In this document: positions 33,463-43,715 of the stretch, piece by piece
Layout: each line of letters opens with the position of its first letter
Numbering within the stretch: position 1 is the stretch's first letter
Source: DATBLE01 sp038248655
GTDB lineage: Bacteria; Actinomycetota; Thermoleophilia; Gaiellales; Gaiellaceae
Assembly (NCBI GenBank): GCA_038248655.1
Contig: JBBRXG010000001.1
Span: 39,204-103,203 of the forward strand
Reading direction: 5' to 3'
DNA: 64,000 nt
Notes under the pieces: model-generated
Database searches by the model: none
Told to the model about the DNA's origin: nothing
What the model saw: the letters and a program-made list of their open reading frames with translations, nothing else
Position numbers and translations under genes: made by a program

Positions 33463-34667
33463 GCCGCAGTCGCCGGCGCCTCGACCTTCACGTTCGACGG
33501 GCTCTGAGCTGCTCGACCGGGTTTGCGCGTGAAGGCGAATGCTCTCGCGATCAGCGGCCCCGGGTCCGAATGGTGAAAATACCCGTGTGCGACGTGCGAT
33601 CGCGGCCTGGCGACCGACGCCGCCGTCCCCAGATCCAGGCCGCGTAGCGCCCGGAAGAACCAGCGGAGCTCCGCATCCTCCCAGCGGTAGACGATCCCCG
33701 GCCTCGCCGCGGAGTCGCAGGGCGCAGAGGCACGACCCAGCACGTGGTCGCACCAGAGAGCAGGAAGGTTGGCACCCGCACGAATCGCGAGGACGAGCCA
33801 CCCGAAGACCCTGGGATTCAGATCGATCGCGGCGAAGCGACCACTGAGGTCGAGCAGCTCGAGCTCAAAGATCCCGGTCCAGCCGATCCGGCGGAGGAGA
33901 TCGTCCACCGCCTCGGCAAGGCCGTCGGGCAGCTCGACCGTCCGGGCCAGGGAGGCGCTCCCGGCCTGCGGCGGCCAGGTCCTCGAGTAACGGGCGAGCG
34001 CCAGACCGACCACGCCGTGCTCGAGACGCACCCCCGCGCACGAGACGATGCGAGCGTCCTCCACGAACTCCTGCACCGCGACCGGCGCACCGAGGTTGGC
34101 GACCGCGGCCAGGATGTCGTCCTCGTCCAGGCAGACGCGGGCAGTCCCCTTGTGAAGGGATCCGGCTTGCTCGGTGAACGATCGCCAAGGCTTGACCACG
34201 ACGGGAAGCCCGACGCGCCGAGCCGCGTCGACCGCAGCCTCGGCGGTGTCGCCAACGGTGCTCTGAGGAGAGGCGAGCCCGGCGGAGGCAGCCTCCTGCT
34301 GGAGGAGCAGCTTGTCGACTGCCCGCAACACGACTTCGTGTTCCGGAAGCCCGGTCGCGACGTGGGCCTCGACGAGCTCACGATGAGCCGAGATCGGCAG
34401 CATCGACGCCTCGGAACCCGGGAGGAGCACGTCGTGCGGCTCCTCGGCCAGTACATCAGCGAGCTGTTCCACGTACGCGAGACTGTCCGCGCGCGGATCG
34501 GGGAGCGAGAAGCGCTTCTTCGAGTGCCTCGACCAGTGGCCGACGGCGAAGCGCCCGTGGGCGACGGTGGAGACGTCGTAACCTGCTTCGGAGAGGCCGC
34601 GGCAGGCTGCGAGCGCAGAGCGCTCCTCGGCGTCCGTGACCAGAGCCCGCGGACGCCCGCTTACCAT
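33447..34667 (-). CDS. ATP-grasp ligase of unknown substrate
   Basis: 406 residues. The N-terminal part PRALVTDAEERSALAACRGL is a Rossmann-like preATP-grasp domain. The ATP-grasp core shows KLLLQQEAASAGLASPQS, LPVVVKPWRS (ATP Lys), VAVQEFVEDARIVSCAGVR and FELELLDLSGRFAAIDLNPR (metal ligands E...N). Such carboxylate-amine ligases join a carboxylate to an amine using ATP. The start ATG 34667 overlaps the end of the oxidoreductase gene by 7 bp, so the pair is coupled. The C-terminal 70 residues are Pro/Ala-rich. The substrate cannot be read from the sequence; similar genes occur in cell-envelope loci. Confidence 0.78.
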   Translation of the reverse strand: MVSGRPRALVTDAEERSALAACRGLSEAGYDVSTVAHGRFAVGHWSRHSKKRFSLPDPRADSLAYVEQLADVLAEEPHDVLLPGSEASMLPISAHRELVEAHVATGLPEHEVVLRAVDKLLLQQEAASAGLASPQSTVGDTAEAAVDAARRVGLPVVVKPWRSFTEQAGSLHKGTARVCLDEDDILAAVANLGAPVAVQEFVEDARIVSCAGVRLEHGVVGLALARYSRTWPPQAGSASLARTVELPDGLAEAVDDLLRRIGWTGIFELELLDLSGRFAAIDLNPRVFGWLVLAIRAGANLPALWCDHVLGRASAPCDSAARPGIVYRWEDAELRWFFRALRGLDLGTAASVARPRSHVAHGYFHHSDPGPLIARAFAFTRKPGRAAQSPSNVKVEAPATAAQPPP

Positions 34668-35908
34668 GAGAAGCCCGCGCGAGGCACAGTCCGTCCGACG
34701 ATGCCCCGCGTGAGTCCCCGCGAGGCGGCCCACGTCCCGCAGACGAACCGCATGATCGGACCGAAGGACAATGCAGCCGGCGCACCCACGAAATGCAGGC
34801 CGGGGACAGACGACTCGAAGCCTGCCCGGAGCAGCGGGTAGCCGCCTCGTCGCTGAAGGCGCGCGACCAGCGAATCGGGAAGGAACGGGTAGCGGGAGAT
34901 GTCGACCTCGTAACCGGTCCCGAGGAGCACGTGATCGACGTGCCTGCTGCCGCCTCCGGCGAGCTCCACGTGCACGCCGCCGTCGCGCGCAGCCACACCC
35001 GCGATCGACTCCGAGGTGGTGATCGGCACCCCCGCCAGGCGGGGGCGCAGCCAGTCGGCACCCGCTGGACCAATCGCCTGGTACGCAAGTAGCTCCCGCC
35101 GCTCGAAGGGCAGCTTGCGCCAGGCGGCGGGCCAGGCGATCAGCCAGCTCGAACGTGGACCGCCCACCGCTGTACGCCGGTACGCGAAGTATCGAAGCGA
35201 GCCCACGCCGAACCCGCTCTCTGGCAGCCATTTGATCGCAGGGCGCCGGGCGAGGATCTCGGGCTCGGCGCCGCCCTCCGCGAGCAGGGCGCCCGACTCG
35301 AGCGCGCTCTGGCCGGCACCGAGGACGAGGACGCGGCGGCCGCTTAACACGCACAGGTCGTCGTGGTCGACGGCGTGCGAGACCAGCTCGGGCCCGAGCG
35401 CGTCGAGAACCGGCGGGCGGCGGGCGAAGGTGACGATCCCGGCTGCGACGACGACCCGAGCAGCGCTCAGCCGCTCGCCGTCGTCGAGCTCGACGGAGAA
35501 GCCGCGTCCATTGCGCTCGACGCGGGAGACCCGGCGTGTATCCACGCCGGGAACGGCCTGCTCGCGGAACCAGTGTCCGTAGGCTGCGAACCGCTCGCGC
35601 GGTACGGGGTCCGCCCTCTCGAGACCATGCTCGCTCTCGAACCGGTCGAGACCGTACGCGTGGTCGGGATCTGCGAGGAACGACGCGCGGTGACGGGAGC
35701 GGAGCAGCATGCCGGCCGGCATGTGCCGCTCCCAGGAGATCATCGGCTGTCCGAAGACCGCGGTGTCGACGCCGGCGGCACGGAGGTGAGCCGCGGCGGA
35801 CAGCCCGTACGGGCCCGCGCCGACCACGACCGCGTCTGTCTTGCCGGCCCGGCGCGCGTGCGCGGGCGCACGCGGACCGGCTGGCGCGACTTCGGCGTTG
35901 GTGGTCAT
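34661..35908 (-). CDS. FAD/NAD(P)-binding oxidoreductase (flavin monooxygenase-like)
   Basis: 415 residues. Two dinucleotide folds: DAVVVGAGPYGLSAAAHLRAAG (FAD) near residue 25 and RRVLVLGAGQSALESGALLAEGG (NADPH) near 190, with ISWERHMPAGMLLRS between them and a late VLLGTGYEVDIS strand. This is the layout of N-hydroxylating and Baeyer-Villiger-type monooxygenases. ATG 35908 is chosen because a GGGAGA ribosome-binding site lies 5 nt upstream; a longer frame is open. A TAGGGT box about 30 nt upstream (35937-35942) may be its promoter. Coupled to the ATP-grasp ligase, so the two probably modify one metabolite. Confidence 0.8.
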   Translation of the reverse strand: MTTNAEVAPAGPRAPAHARRAGKTDAVVVGAGPYGLSAAAHLRAAGVDTAVFGQPMISWERHMPAGMLLRSRHRASFLADPDHAYGLDRFESEHGLERADPVPRERFAAYGHWFREQAVPGVDTRRVSRVERNGRGFSVELDDGERLSAARVVVAAGIVTFARRPPVLDALGPELVSHAVDHDDLCVLSGRRVLVLGAGQSALESGALLAEGGAEPEILARRPAIKWLPESGFGVGSLRYFAYRRTAVGGPRSSWLIAWPAAWRKLPFERRELLAYQAIGPAGADWLRPRLAGVPITTSESIAGVAARDGGVHVELAGGGSRHVDHVLLGTGYEVDISRYPFLPDSLVARLQRRGGYPLLRAGFESSVPGLHFVGAPAALSFGPIMRFVCGTWAASRGLTRGIVGRTVPRAGFSW

Positions 35909-36011
35909 GCTCGTCTCCCTCGGACCTCGTGTGGACCCTATCTTGCTCGGTTTCGGCACGAAATTACAGTCCCGAGAAGCTCGATGGTGGGCCGGAGACG
36001 AGAGCGCCCGT

Positions 36012-36770
36012 CTAGGCGTCGGTGCTGTTCAGCTCCCAGACGAGCCGTAGACCCTCGAGCGTCAGGAAGGGATCGACCCGGCCGATCGTCCGCGAGTGCG
36101 GCGCGATCAGCTCGGCGAGCCCGCCCGTCGCGACCGCGGGCGCCTCGCTTCCGAGCTCACCGCGGATCCGCTCGACGATCCCGTCGACCTGCCCCGCGAA
36201 CCCGTAGACCAGCCCCGACTGCAGGGCGCTGGCGGTCGACTTGCCGATCACGCTCTGCGGCTCGACGACGTCGACCTTGATCAGCCGCGCCGCACGGACG
36301 AAGAGCGCGTCCATCGAGACCTCCACGCCCGGTGCGAGCACGCCGCCGACGTATTCGCCGTCGGCCGAGACGACGTCGAAGTTCGTCGAGGTGCCGAAGT
36401 CGACGACGATGCAGGGGGCGCCGTAGCGTTGCTTTCCGGCGACCGCGTTCGCCAGCCGGTCGGGGCCGAGCTCGCGCGGGTTGTCGTAGCGGATCGGGAT
36501 CCCGGTGCGAACGCCCGGCTCCAGGATGAGCAGCGCGGCGTGCGCATAACGCTCCGCAAACGCCTCGTACTCGCGGACGAGCCGGGGCACCGTCGACGAC
36601 AGGCAGATGCCGCCGACGCGATCGAGGTCGAGGAAGCGCGAGACGAGCGCGCCGAGCTCGTCGCCCGTGCGCTGCGCCTCGGTCGCGATTCGCCAGTGCT
36701 CGGAGAGGGTCGGCCCGTCGAAGAGACCGAACACCGTCTGGGTGTTCCCGACGTCGACCGCGAGGAGCAT
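36012..36770 (-). CDS. coaX: type III pantothenate kinase
   Basis: 252 residues. First step of coenzyme A synthesis, phosphorylating pantothenate with ATP. Motifs: MLLAVDVGNTQTVFGLFDG (ATP phosphate loop), LGPDRLANAVAG (pantothenate site), CIVVDFGTSTNFDVV and GGVLAPGVEVSMDALF. It starts 10 bp after the DUF2469 gene stop and is the last gene of the folP-folB-folK-DUF2469-coaX operon, the same order seen in other Actinobacteria near lysS and clpC. Confidence 0.95.
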   Translation of the reverse strand: MLLAVDVGNTQTVFGLFDGPTLSEHWRIATEAQRTGDELGALVSRFLDLDRVGGICLSSTVPRLVREYEAFAERYAHAALLILEPGVRTGIPIRYDNPRELGPDRLANAVAGKQRYGAPCIVVDFGTSTNFDVVSADGEYVGGVLAPGVEVSMDALFVRAARLIKVDVVEPQSVIGKSTASALQSGLVYGFAGQVDGIVERIRGELGSEAPAVATGGLAELIAPHSRTIGRVDPFLTLEGLRLVWELNSTDA

Positions 36771-36780
36771 CCCCGGCTGG

Positions 36781-37146
36781 CTAGGCGTCGTCGTCCGTGC
36801 GGAGCGTCTCGCCGATCCGCTCGGCGAGCGCCTCGGCCGTCAGCGGCGGCTCGTCGCCCTCGCCGCGCAGCTCCTCGACGGTCACGTCGCTCGACGTGTA
36901 CACCTCGGCGCGGGGAATCATCCGCGTCGGCCGGTTCTTGTCCCAGACCCAGACGTCGTCCATCCTCAGGTGGAAGAACGGGTAGCTCGGCTGGGGGCTC
37001 GGCTCGAGGTCCAGGTGGTTGCAGAGGTAGGTCGCGTCCTGCGTGAGCACGCAGTAGCGAAAGAGGGGGAAGACCGCCGTGTACTCCTTCTTCAGCTGGA
37101 GCTCGAGCTCGGCCTCGAACTCGTCGAGCTCGTCGAGATGCGACAT
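36781..37146 (-). CDS. DUF2469-like conserved actinobacterial protein
   Basis: 121 residues. The body FEAELELQLKKEYTAVFPLFRYCV...YLCNHLDL and LRMDDVWVWDKNRPTRMIPRAEVYT matches the pattern of DUF2469, a family of unknown function restricted mainly to Actinobacteria. It is acidic and soluble. ATG 37146 is preferred over the in-frame ATG 37155 because TAGAAT (37154-37159) ends 7 nt before 37146, so the upstream ATG would lie inside the promoter. Its first 55 bp overlap the end of folK in another frame, so it may be read both from its own promoter and from the fol message. Confidence 0.8.
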   Translation of the reverse strand: MSHLDELDEFEAELELQLKKEYTAVFPLFRYCVLTQDATYLCNHLDLEPSPQPSYPFFHLRMDDVWVWDKNRPTRMIPRAEVYTSSDVTVEELRGEGDEPPLTAEALAERIGETLRTDDDA

Positions 37147-37610
37147 GCGGCGCATTCTAGCCCTGCGATGAGGCCTGCCAGCGGGCCGCGGCCGGGAACG
37201 GCGAGCGCCGGGTCGAGATCGGCGAGCGGCTCGAGCGCGAACAGCCGCTCGTGCAGCCGCGAATGCGGCACCTGCAGCCCCGGCTCGTCGATTCGCTCGT
37301 CGCCGTAGAGGAGCAGGTCGAGGTCGATCGTACGCGGCCCGAAGCGCGGGCCGGCGCGCGTCCTGCCGAGTCGGCCCTCGATCGCGAGCAACCGGTCGAG
37401 CAGCTCGCGCGCCGCCAGCTCCGTATCGAGCGCCGCGGCGGCGTTGAGGAAGCGAGGCTGGTCGACGATCCCGACCGGGTCGGTGTCGCGAAACGCCGAG
37501 ACGGCGACGAGCTCGATCGACGGGTCGGCGCCGAGCTGCTCGAGCGCGGCGCGAAGCATCGCCTCCCGGTCGCCGAGATTCGCTCCCAGGCCGACGTACG
37601 CGCGGGTCAC
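37092..37610 (-). CDS. folK: 2-amino-4-hydroxy-6-hydroxymethyldihydropteridine pyrophosphokinase
   Basis: 172 residues. Activates the pterin with ATP for folate synthesis. Motifs: AYVGLGANLGDREAMLRAAL, DQPRFLNAAAALDT, LLAIEGRLGRTRAGPRFGPRTIDLDLLLYGDE and VPHSRLHERLFALEPLADL. GTG 37610 overlaps the folB stop (GTGA). The C-terminal end after residue 155 runs into the next gene and becomes a Ser-rich tail, probably a by-product of the 55-bp overlap. Confidence 0.94.
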   Translation of the reverse strand: MTRAYVGLGANLGDREAMLRAALEQLGADPSIELVAVSAFRDTDPVGIVDQPRFLNAAAALDTELAARELLDRLLAIEGRLGRTRAGPRFGPRTIDLDLLLYGDERIDEPGLQVPHSRLHERLFALEPLADLDPALAVPGRGPLAGLIAGLECAACRISTSSTSSRPSSSSS

Positions 37611-37948
37611 GAGCGCCGCTCTGCGGTCGCCCCCGCCCACTCGGCGGCGATCCCGGCAGGGCGCGGCTTGCGGACGCGGACGCGGACGCGCGTCGTCGGA
37701 AAGCGCTCGACCAGGAGACCGGCGACCGCCGCGGCCAGGGTCTCGATCAGGTCGTAGCGACGGCCGTTCGAGACCTCTTCGACGGCGGCGGCGAGATCGC
37801 GGTAGTCGACGGCGTCGTGAACCTGGTCGCCGGCCGGCTCGTTCACCTCGAGCTCGACGTCGAACAGGAGCACCTGGCCGTCGCGCGCCTCCTCGGGCAG
37901 GACGCCGTGATAGCCGAAGACCTCCAGGCCGTGCAGCTCGAGCATCAC
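37607..37948 (-). CDS. folB: dihydroneopterin aldolase
   Basis: 113 residues, typical length. Cleaves dihydroneopterin to the hydroxymethyl pterin used by FolK. Motifs: LHGLEVFGYHGVLPEEARDGQ (pterin-binding Tyr-His), VDYRDLAAAVEEV and RYDLIETLAAAVAG. GTG 37948 and ATG 37945 are adjacent in frame and both overlap the folP stop, so translation is coupled whichever is used. Confidence 0.94.
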   Translation of the reverse strand: MMLELHGLEVFGYHGVLPEEARDGQVLLFDVELEVNEPAGDQVHDAVDYRDLAAAVEEVSNGRRYDLIETLAAAVAGLLVERFPTTRVRVRVRKPRPAGIAAEWAGATAERRS

Positions 37949-38757
37949 AGGAGCGCCCCTGCGACCGCGAGAGCCTCGACCGTCTCGCGGACGTCGTGCA
38001 CGCGCACGATCGTCGCCCCCCGCTCGACCGCGGCGACGGCTGCGGTCACGCTCGCCGCCGTCGAGCCGGTGGTCGCGACTGAGTCACCGAGCAGCCGCCC
38101 GAGCGTGCTCTTGCGCGAGAAGCCGACGACGACCGGCCGGCCGAGGGCGACGAGGACGTCCAGCCGGCGGACAAGCTCGAGGTTGTGCTCGACGGTCTTG
38201 CCGAAGCCGATCCCCGGGTCGAGGCACACGCGTTCCTCGGGTACGCCCGCGTCGACGGCGAACCGCAGGCGTTCCTCGAGGAACGCCGCCACCTCGGAGG
38301 CGACGTCGTCGTAGCGCGGGTCGAGCTGCATCGTCCGCGGCTCCCCGCGCATGTGCATCAGGCACAGGTACGCGCCTGCGTCGGCGACGACGCCGGCCAG
38401 CTCCGGGTCGCCACGGAGAGCGGTCACGTCGTTGACGAGCTCGGCGCCCAGCTCGAGCGCCCGCCGCGCGACCCCGACCTTCGAGGTGTCGATCGACACG
38501 GGCGCGCCGCGGAGGCTCTCGAGCACCGGGACGACGCGCCGGAGCTCCTCGTCGAGCGAGACGCCCCGCGAGCCCGGGCGGGTCGACTCCCCGCCGACGT
38601 CGACGATCGCCGCACCCTCGCCGATCATCCGCCGAGCGGTCGCGACGGCGTCCTCGGGACGGTAGTCGACCCCGCCGTCCGAGAAGGAGTCGGGCGTCAC
38701 GTTGACGACGCCCATCACCGAGGGGCGCGGGAACCGCTGCTCGATCGGGACTCTCAT
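37945..38757 (-). CDS. folP: dihydropteroate synthase
   Basis: 270 residues. Joins the pterin to p-aminobenzoate, the sulfonamide target. Motifs: VMGVVNVTPDSFSDGG, AIVDVGGESTRPGS, VSIDTSK, LVNDVTALRGD, LMHMRGEPRTMQ, CLDPGIGFGKTVEHNL and VVGFSRKSTLG are all intact. First gene of the fol-coaX operon; a TAGTGT box (38765-38770) lies 7 nt before the ATG with no ribosome-binding site. folE, normally between ftsH and folP in this block, is missing here; two plus-strand genes occupy the space. Confidence 0.96.
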   Translation of the reverse strand: MRVPIEQRFPRPSVMGVVNVTPDSFSDGGVDYRPEDAVATARRMIGEGAAIVDVGGESTRPGSRGVSLDEELRRVVPVLESLRGAPVSIDTSKVGVARRALELGAELVNDVTALRGDPELAGVVADAGAYLCLMHMRGEPRTMQLDPRYDDVASEVAAFLEERLRFAVDAGVPEERVCLDPGIGFGKTVEHNLELVRRLDVLVALGRPVVVGFSRKSTLGRLLGDSVATTGSTAASVTAAVAAVERGATIVRVHDVRETVEALAVAGALL

Positions 38758-38776
38758 CGGCCAGACACTAATGACC

Positions 38777-38844
38777 TCTGACCCTGCCTTCGAGGCGCCA
38801 CGACGGCGTGAAGAGCAGGGTCAGACCCCTCCGGGGTCAGACCC
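38777..38844. repeat. palindromic intergenic repeat with GGGTCAGACCC cores
   Basis: TCTGACCCTGC (38777-38787) and GCAGGGTCAGA (38815-38825) form an 11-bp inverted repeat. The inner CTTC/GAAG and GGCG segments lengthen the stem. Two GGGTCAGACCC copies follow at 38818-38828 and 38834-38844. The repeat fills the space between divergent folP and the dehydrogenase gene and touches both -10 boxes. Confidence 0.75.
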
Positions 38845-38858
38845 TTAGTCTTCCCGAC

Positions 38859-39683
38859 ATGCGCGTCGCGGTGCTCGGCACGGGGATCATGGGCGGCCCG
38901 ATGGCGCGGAATCTCGCCGCCGCCGGCCACGAGGTTCGCGTCTGGAACCGCACGCGTGCGAAGGCCGAAGGTCTGGGCGCCGAGGTCGCCGGTTCCCCGG
39001 CAGAGGCGGTCGGAGGCGCCGAGGTCGTCCTCACCATGCTGACCGACGGGCGTGCCGTCGAGGAGGCCGTCCCCGAGCTCGAGTCCGGCGCGCTGTGGAT
39101 CCAGTCGTCGACCGTGGGCATCGACGACACCGCCCGGTTCGCCGCCCGGCATGCGCGCTACCTCGACGCCCCGGTGCTCGGCTCCAGGCCGCAGGCCGAG
39201 TCGGGAGAGCTGCTCGTGCTCGCCGCCGGAAGAGACGCGCCCGACGAGGTCTTCGACGCGATCGCGAGCCGCGTGCTCCGGGTCGCCGACGAGCCCGGGG
39301 CCGGGACGCGGCTGAAGCTGACGATCAACCTCTGGATCATGAATCTCGTCGAGAACCTGGCCGAGACGTTCGCGCTCGCCGAGGCGCTCGGCCTCGACCC
39401 GGCGCTCTTCCTGACCGCGATCGCGGGCAGGCCGATGGACTCCGGCTATGCCCACCTGAAGGGCGAGAAGATCCTCTCCGGAGACTTCTCACCCGCCTTC
39501 TCCCTGGAGGTCGCCGCCAAGGACGTCCGCCTCGCTCTCGCTGCGGCCCGCGAGGCCGGGATCGAGCTCGCGCTCGGCCCGGCGACGCTCGCACGGTTCG
39601 AGCGGGCGATCGAGCTCGGCCATGGCCGCGATGACGCTGCGGCCGCCTGGTTCGCGAGCCGTACCGACCCGCCGGCAGATTGA
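38859..39683 (+). CDS. NAD(P)-dependent beta-hydroxyacid dehydrogenase (3-hydroxyisobutyrate dehydrogenase family)
   Basis: 274 residues. Rossmann motif VAVLGTGIMGGPMARNLAAAGH with NR after the second strand (WNRTRAKAEGL), suggesting NADP use, substrate motif APVLGSRPQAESGELLVLAAG, and the catalytic Lys region GTRLKLTINLWIMNLVENLAE. Members oxidise 3-hydroxyisobutyrate, tartronate semialdehyde or succinic semialdehyde. ATG 38859 is preceded by TAGTCT 7 nt upstream and no ribosome-binding site. It lies where folE is found in related genomes. Exact substrate unknown. Confidence 0.88.
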   Translation: MRVAVLGTGIMGGPMARNLAAAGHEVRVWNRTRAKAEGLGAEVAGSPAEAVGGAEVVLTMLTDGRAVEEAVPELESGALWIQSSTVGIDDTARFAARHARYLDAPVLGSRPQAESGELLVLAAGRDAPDEVFDAIASRVLRVADEPGAGTRLKLTINLWIMNLVENLAETFALAEALGLDPALFLTAIAGRPMDSGYAHLKGEKILSGDFSPAFSLEVAAKDVRLALAAAREAGIELALGPATLARFERAIELGHGRDDAAAAWFASRTDPPAD

Positions 39684-39745
39684 CCCGGCCGCGGAACCGT
39701 GGTCTGATGGCGGGTGTCCGGATTGCATCGAGAAGGAGCCTTCGA

Positions 39746-40136
39746 ATGAGCGAAGCAGCTGCTGCGATCCCACCCGCAGCGACGTCGGCGCCGCTCGGCA
39801 CGCCGCGCGGCGTCGGGAAGACGATCGTCTTCTCCATCATCACCCTCGGGATCTACGCCATCGTCTGGCAGTGGAAGACCTTCAACGAGCTCAGGCGCTA
39901 CCGCGGGCACGGGGTGGCGGGTTCGCCGGCTTCCTGCTCGGCTTCGTGCTGGTCTCGACCTTCCTGCTCCCCTCGTACGTCGGGAAGATGTACCACGAGG
40001 ACGGCCAGCAGAACGCTCCGGTCTCGGGCTGGAGCGGATTCTGGGTCCTGGTGCCCTACCTGGGAACCTTCATCTGGATCGCGAAGATCCAGGGCGCCCT
40101 GAACGACTTCTGGGCCGGGAAGGGCGCGCCCCGCCC

Positions 40137-40140
<4 letters not shown>
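39746..40140 (+). pseudogene. DUF4234-like membrane protein gene with a frameshift
   Basis: A good ATG (39746) with AAGGAG 8 nt upstream starts KTIVFSIITLGIYAIVWQWKTFNELRRYRGHG, a typical DUF4234 beginning with one membrane helix. At about 39917 the frame breaks: the matching continuation FAGFLLGFVLVSTFLLPSYV and GWSGFWVLVPYLGTFIWIA lies in another frame and ends at TAG 40140. A single missing G in the run gtggcggg would restore one ORF of about 130 residues. Either a real mutation or a sequencing error. Its stop overlaps the end of convergent ftsH by 3 bp. Confidence 0.75.
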
Positions 40141-42095
<1,955 letters not shown>

Positions 42096-42152
42096 GGCGT
42101 TTTCTACCCCGCAGGGTAGCAGGGTGGATTCGTCGTTCCCCCGCCCGCAGGG

Positions 42153-42710
42153 CTAGACGCCCTCTGGAACGAGCTCCTCGCTCAGCACCCCCACGTACGG
42201 GAGATTGCGGTACCGCTCCGCGAAATCGAGCCCGTAGCCGATCACGAAGCGGTTCGGGATCTCGAAGCCGATCCAGCGAACGGGCACGTCGATCTCGCGC
42301 CTCGCCGGCTTGGTCAGCAGGGCGCAGACCTCCAGCGACTCCGGCACGCGCGACTCGAGGTTCCGCATCAGGTACGAGAGCGTCAGTCCCGAGTCGATGA
42401 TGTCCTCGACGACCAGCACGTGGCGCCCCTCGATGTTGATGTCGAGATCCTTGAGGATCCGGACGACGCCGGACGAGTCGGTCTGCGCGCCGTAGCTGGA
42501 GATGGCCATGAAGTCGACCTCACAGGGCACGGTCAGGTGCCGCATCAGGTCGGCCATGAAGAAGACGGCGCCCTTGAGGACGCCGATCAGGAGCAGGTCG
42601 CGGCCCTCGTAGTGCGCCGAGATCTCGTCACCCAGCTCCGCGACCCTGGCGCGCAGGGAGTCGGCGTCGATCAGGATCTCCCCGACCGCGTGCTCGAGCT
42701 CGGTCCGCAT
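42153..42710 (-). CDS. hpt: hypoxanthine-guanine phosphoribosyltransferase
   Basis: 185 residues. Salvages hypoxanthine and guanine with PRPP. Motifs: LLIGVLKGAVFFMADLMRHL, VDFMAISSYG, the PRPP loop VLVVEDIIDSGLTLSYL and GFEIPNRFVIGYGLDFAERYRNLPYVG. ATG 42710 overlaps the tilS stop by one base (TGATG). The neighbours tilS upstream and ftsH downstream are those found in most Gram-positive genomes. Confidence 0.96.
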   Translation of the reverse strand: MRTELEHAVGEILIDADSLRARVAELGDEISAHYEGRDLLLIGVLKGAVFFMADLMRHLTVPCEVDFMAISSYGAQTDSSGVVRILKDLDINIEGRHVLVVEDIIDSGLTLSYLMRNLESRVPESLEVCALLTKPARREIDVPVRWIGFEIPNRFVIGYGLDFAERYRNLPYVGVLSEELVPEGV

Positions 42711-43684
42711 CACAGCCTCGTCACCCGTACCTCCGCATCCTCCACGATCCCGGGCACGGCGACAACCTCCTCCGCGCGGACGACCACCGGCCAGGTGTCG
42801 CGCTCGGCGCGCGGCACCTTGGCGTCGACGAACACGTCCTGGAGCTTCCGCCGCCGACCGCTGAGACGGTCGCCGGCGCGGCGAGTCCTGACCGCCAGCC
42901 CCGGCTCGGTCGCTTCGAGCGTCCACGGGCCCCAACGCACCGGCCCGTCGTCGAGCGAGACTCGCTCGTACTCGCGCACGGCCCGGATCCCTCTGCCCAG
43001 ATCCCGGGACTTCGAGCCGTCGCGGGTCGCCAGCAGCTCGAGCAGCGTCTCCTCCATGGCGCGCGGCAGCCGTGGGCGCTCGTCGGCCACCCGGCGGATG
43101 TTCTCCTCCGCGGCCGGGTGCAGGCGTCGCAGGAGCGGCACGATCTGGTCGCGGATCAAACCGCGCAGCGTGTCGGCGTTGGTGGTGTCGTCTCGGGTCG
43201 CGAGCCCGTTCGCGGCGCAGTAGGCGACGGTCTCCTCGCGCCACAGGCCGAGCAACGGCCGGACGACGCCGTCCTCGCGGCGCGGCTTGATCCCGCGGGT
43301 CGAGCCGCTGGCTGCGAGCCGGTACAGCACGGTCTCGACCTGGTCCGAGGCGGTGTGGCCGGTGGCGCGCAGCCCGTGGCCGGCCGTGAGCGTGTAGCGC
43401 AGCTCCCGCAACGCCGCCTCCCGGTTCCCTCGCAACAGACTGTTACTTGCGTCGATTGCGCGGGCCTGCAGGACATTCGTGCAGAAGCGGGCGTCCTCTT
43501 CGGACTCGTCCCCTCTGAGGCCGTGGTTCACGTGGACCGCGGACATCCGGTAGCCGAGCGCGCCCAGCGCGTGCCAGAGGCAGGTCGAGTCCGGGCCGCC
43601 CGAGACGAGGCAGACGATCTCGCCGCCAGGCTCGATCAGCTCGTGCCGCCGGATCTCCGCTTCGATGCGATCGAGCAGCTCCAC
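42710..43684 (-). CDS. tilS: tRNA(Ile)-lysidine synthase
   Basis: 324 residues. Converts C34 of tRNA-Ile(CAU) to lysidine using ATP and lysine. PP-loop motif LVSGGPDSTCLWHAL near residue 28, then VNHGLRGDESEEDARF, TGHTASDQVETVLYRLAASG and GIKPRREDGVVRPLLGL. It has only the N-terminal catalytic part and a short C-terminal extension, as in actinobacterial forms. GTG 43684; CACAAT (43691-43696) 6 nt upstream overlaps the promoter of the divergent PPOX gene. Confidence 0.94.
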   Translation of the reverse strand: MELLDRIEAEIRRHELIEPGGEIVCLVSGGPDSTCLWHALGALGYRMSAVHVNHGLRGDESEEDARFCTNVLQARAIDASNSLLRGNREAALRELRYTLTAGHGLRATGHTASDQVETVLYRLAASGSTRGIKPRREDGVVRPLLGLWREETVAYCAANGLATRDDTTNADTLRGLIRDQIVPLLRRLHPAAEENIRRVADERPRLPRAMEETLLELLATRDGSKSRDLGRGIRAVREYERVSLDDGPVRWGPWTLEATEPGLAVRTRRAGDRLSGRRRKLQDVFVDAKVPRAERDTWPVVVRAEEVVAVPGIVEDAEVRVTRL

Positions 43685-43715
43685 GCAGCCATTGTGCCGC
43701 CGATAGGCTCGTGCC
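43685..43715. promoter_or_regulatory. compact divergent promoter tilS / PPOX gene
   Basis: Thirty-one bases separate the two starts. CACAAT (minus strand, 43691-43696) ends 6 nt from the tilS GTG and TAGGCT (plus, 43704-43709) ends 6 nt from the PPOX GTG. There is no room for leaders. Confidence 0.55.
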
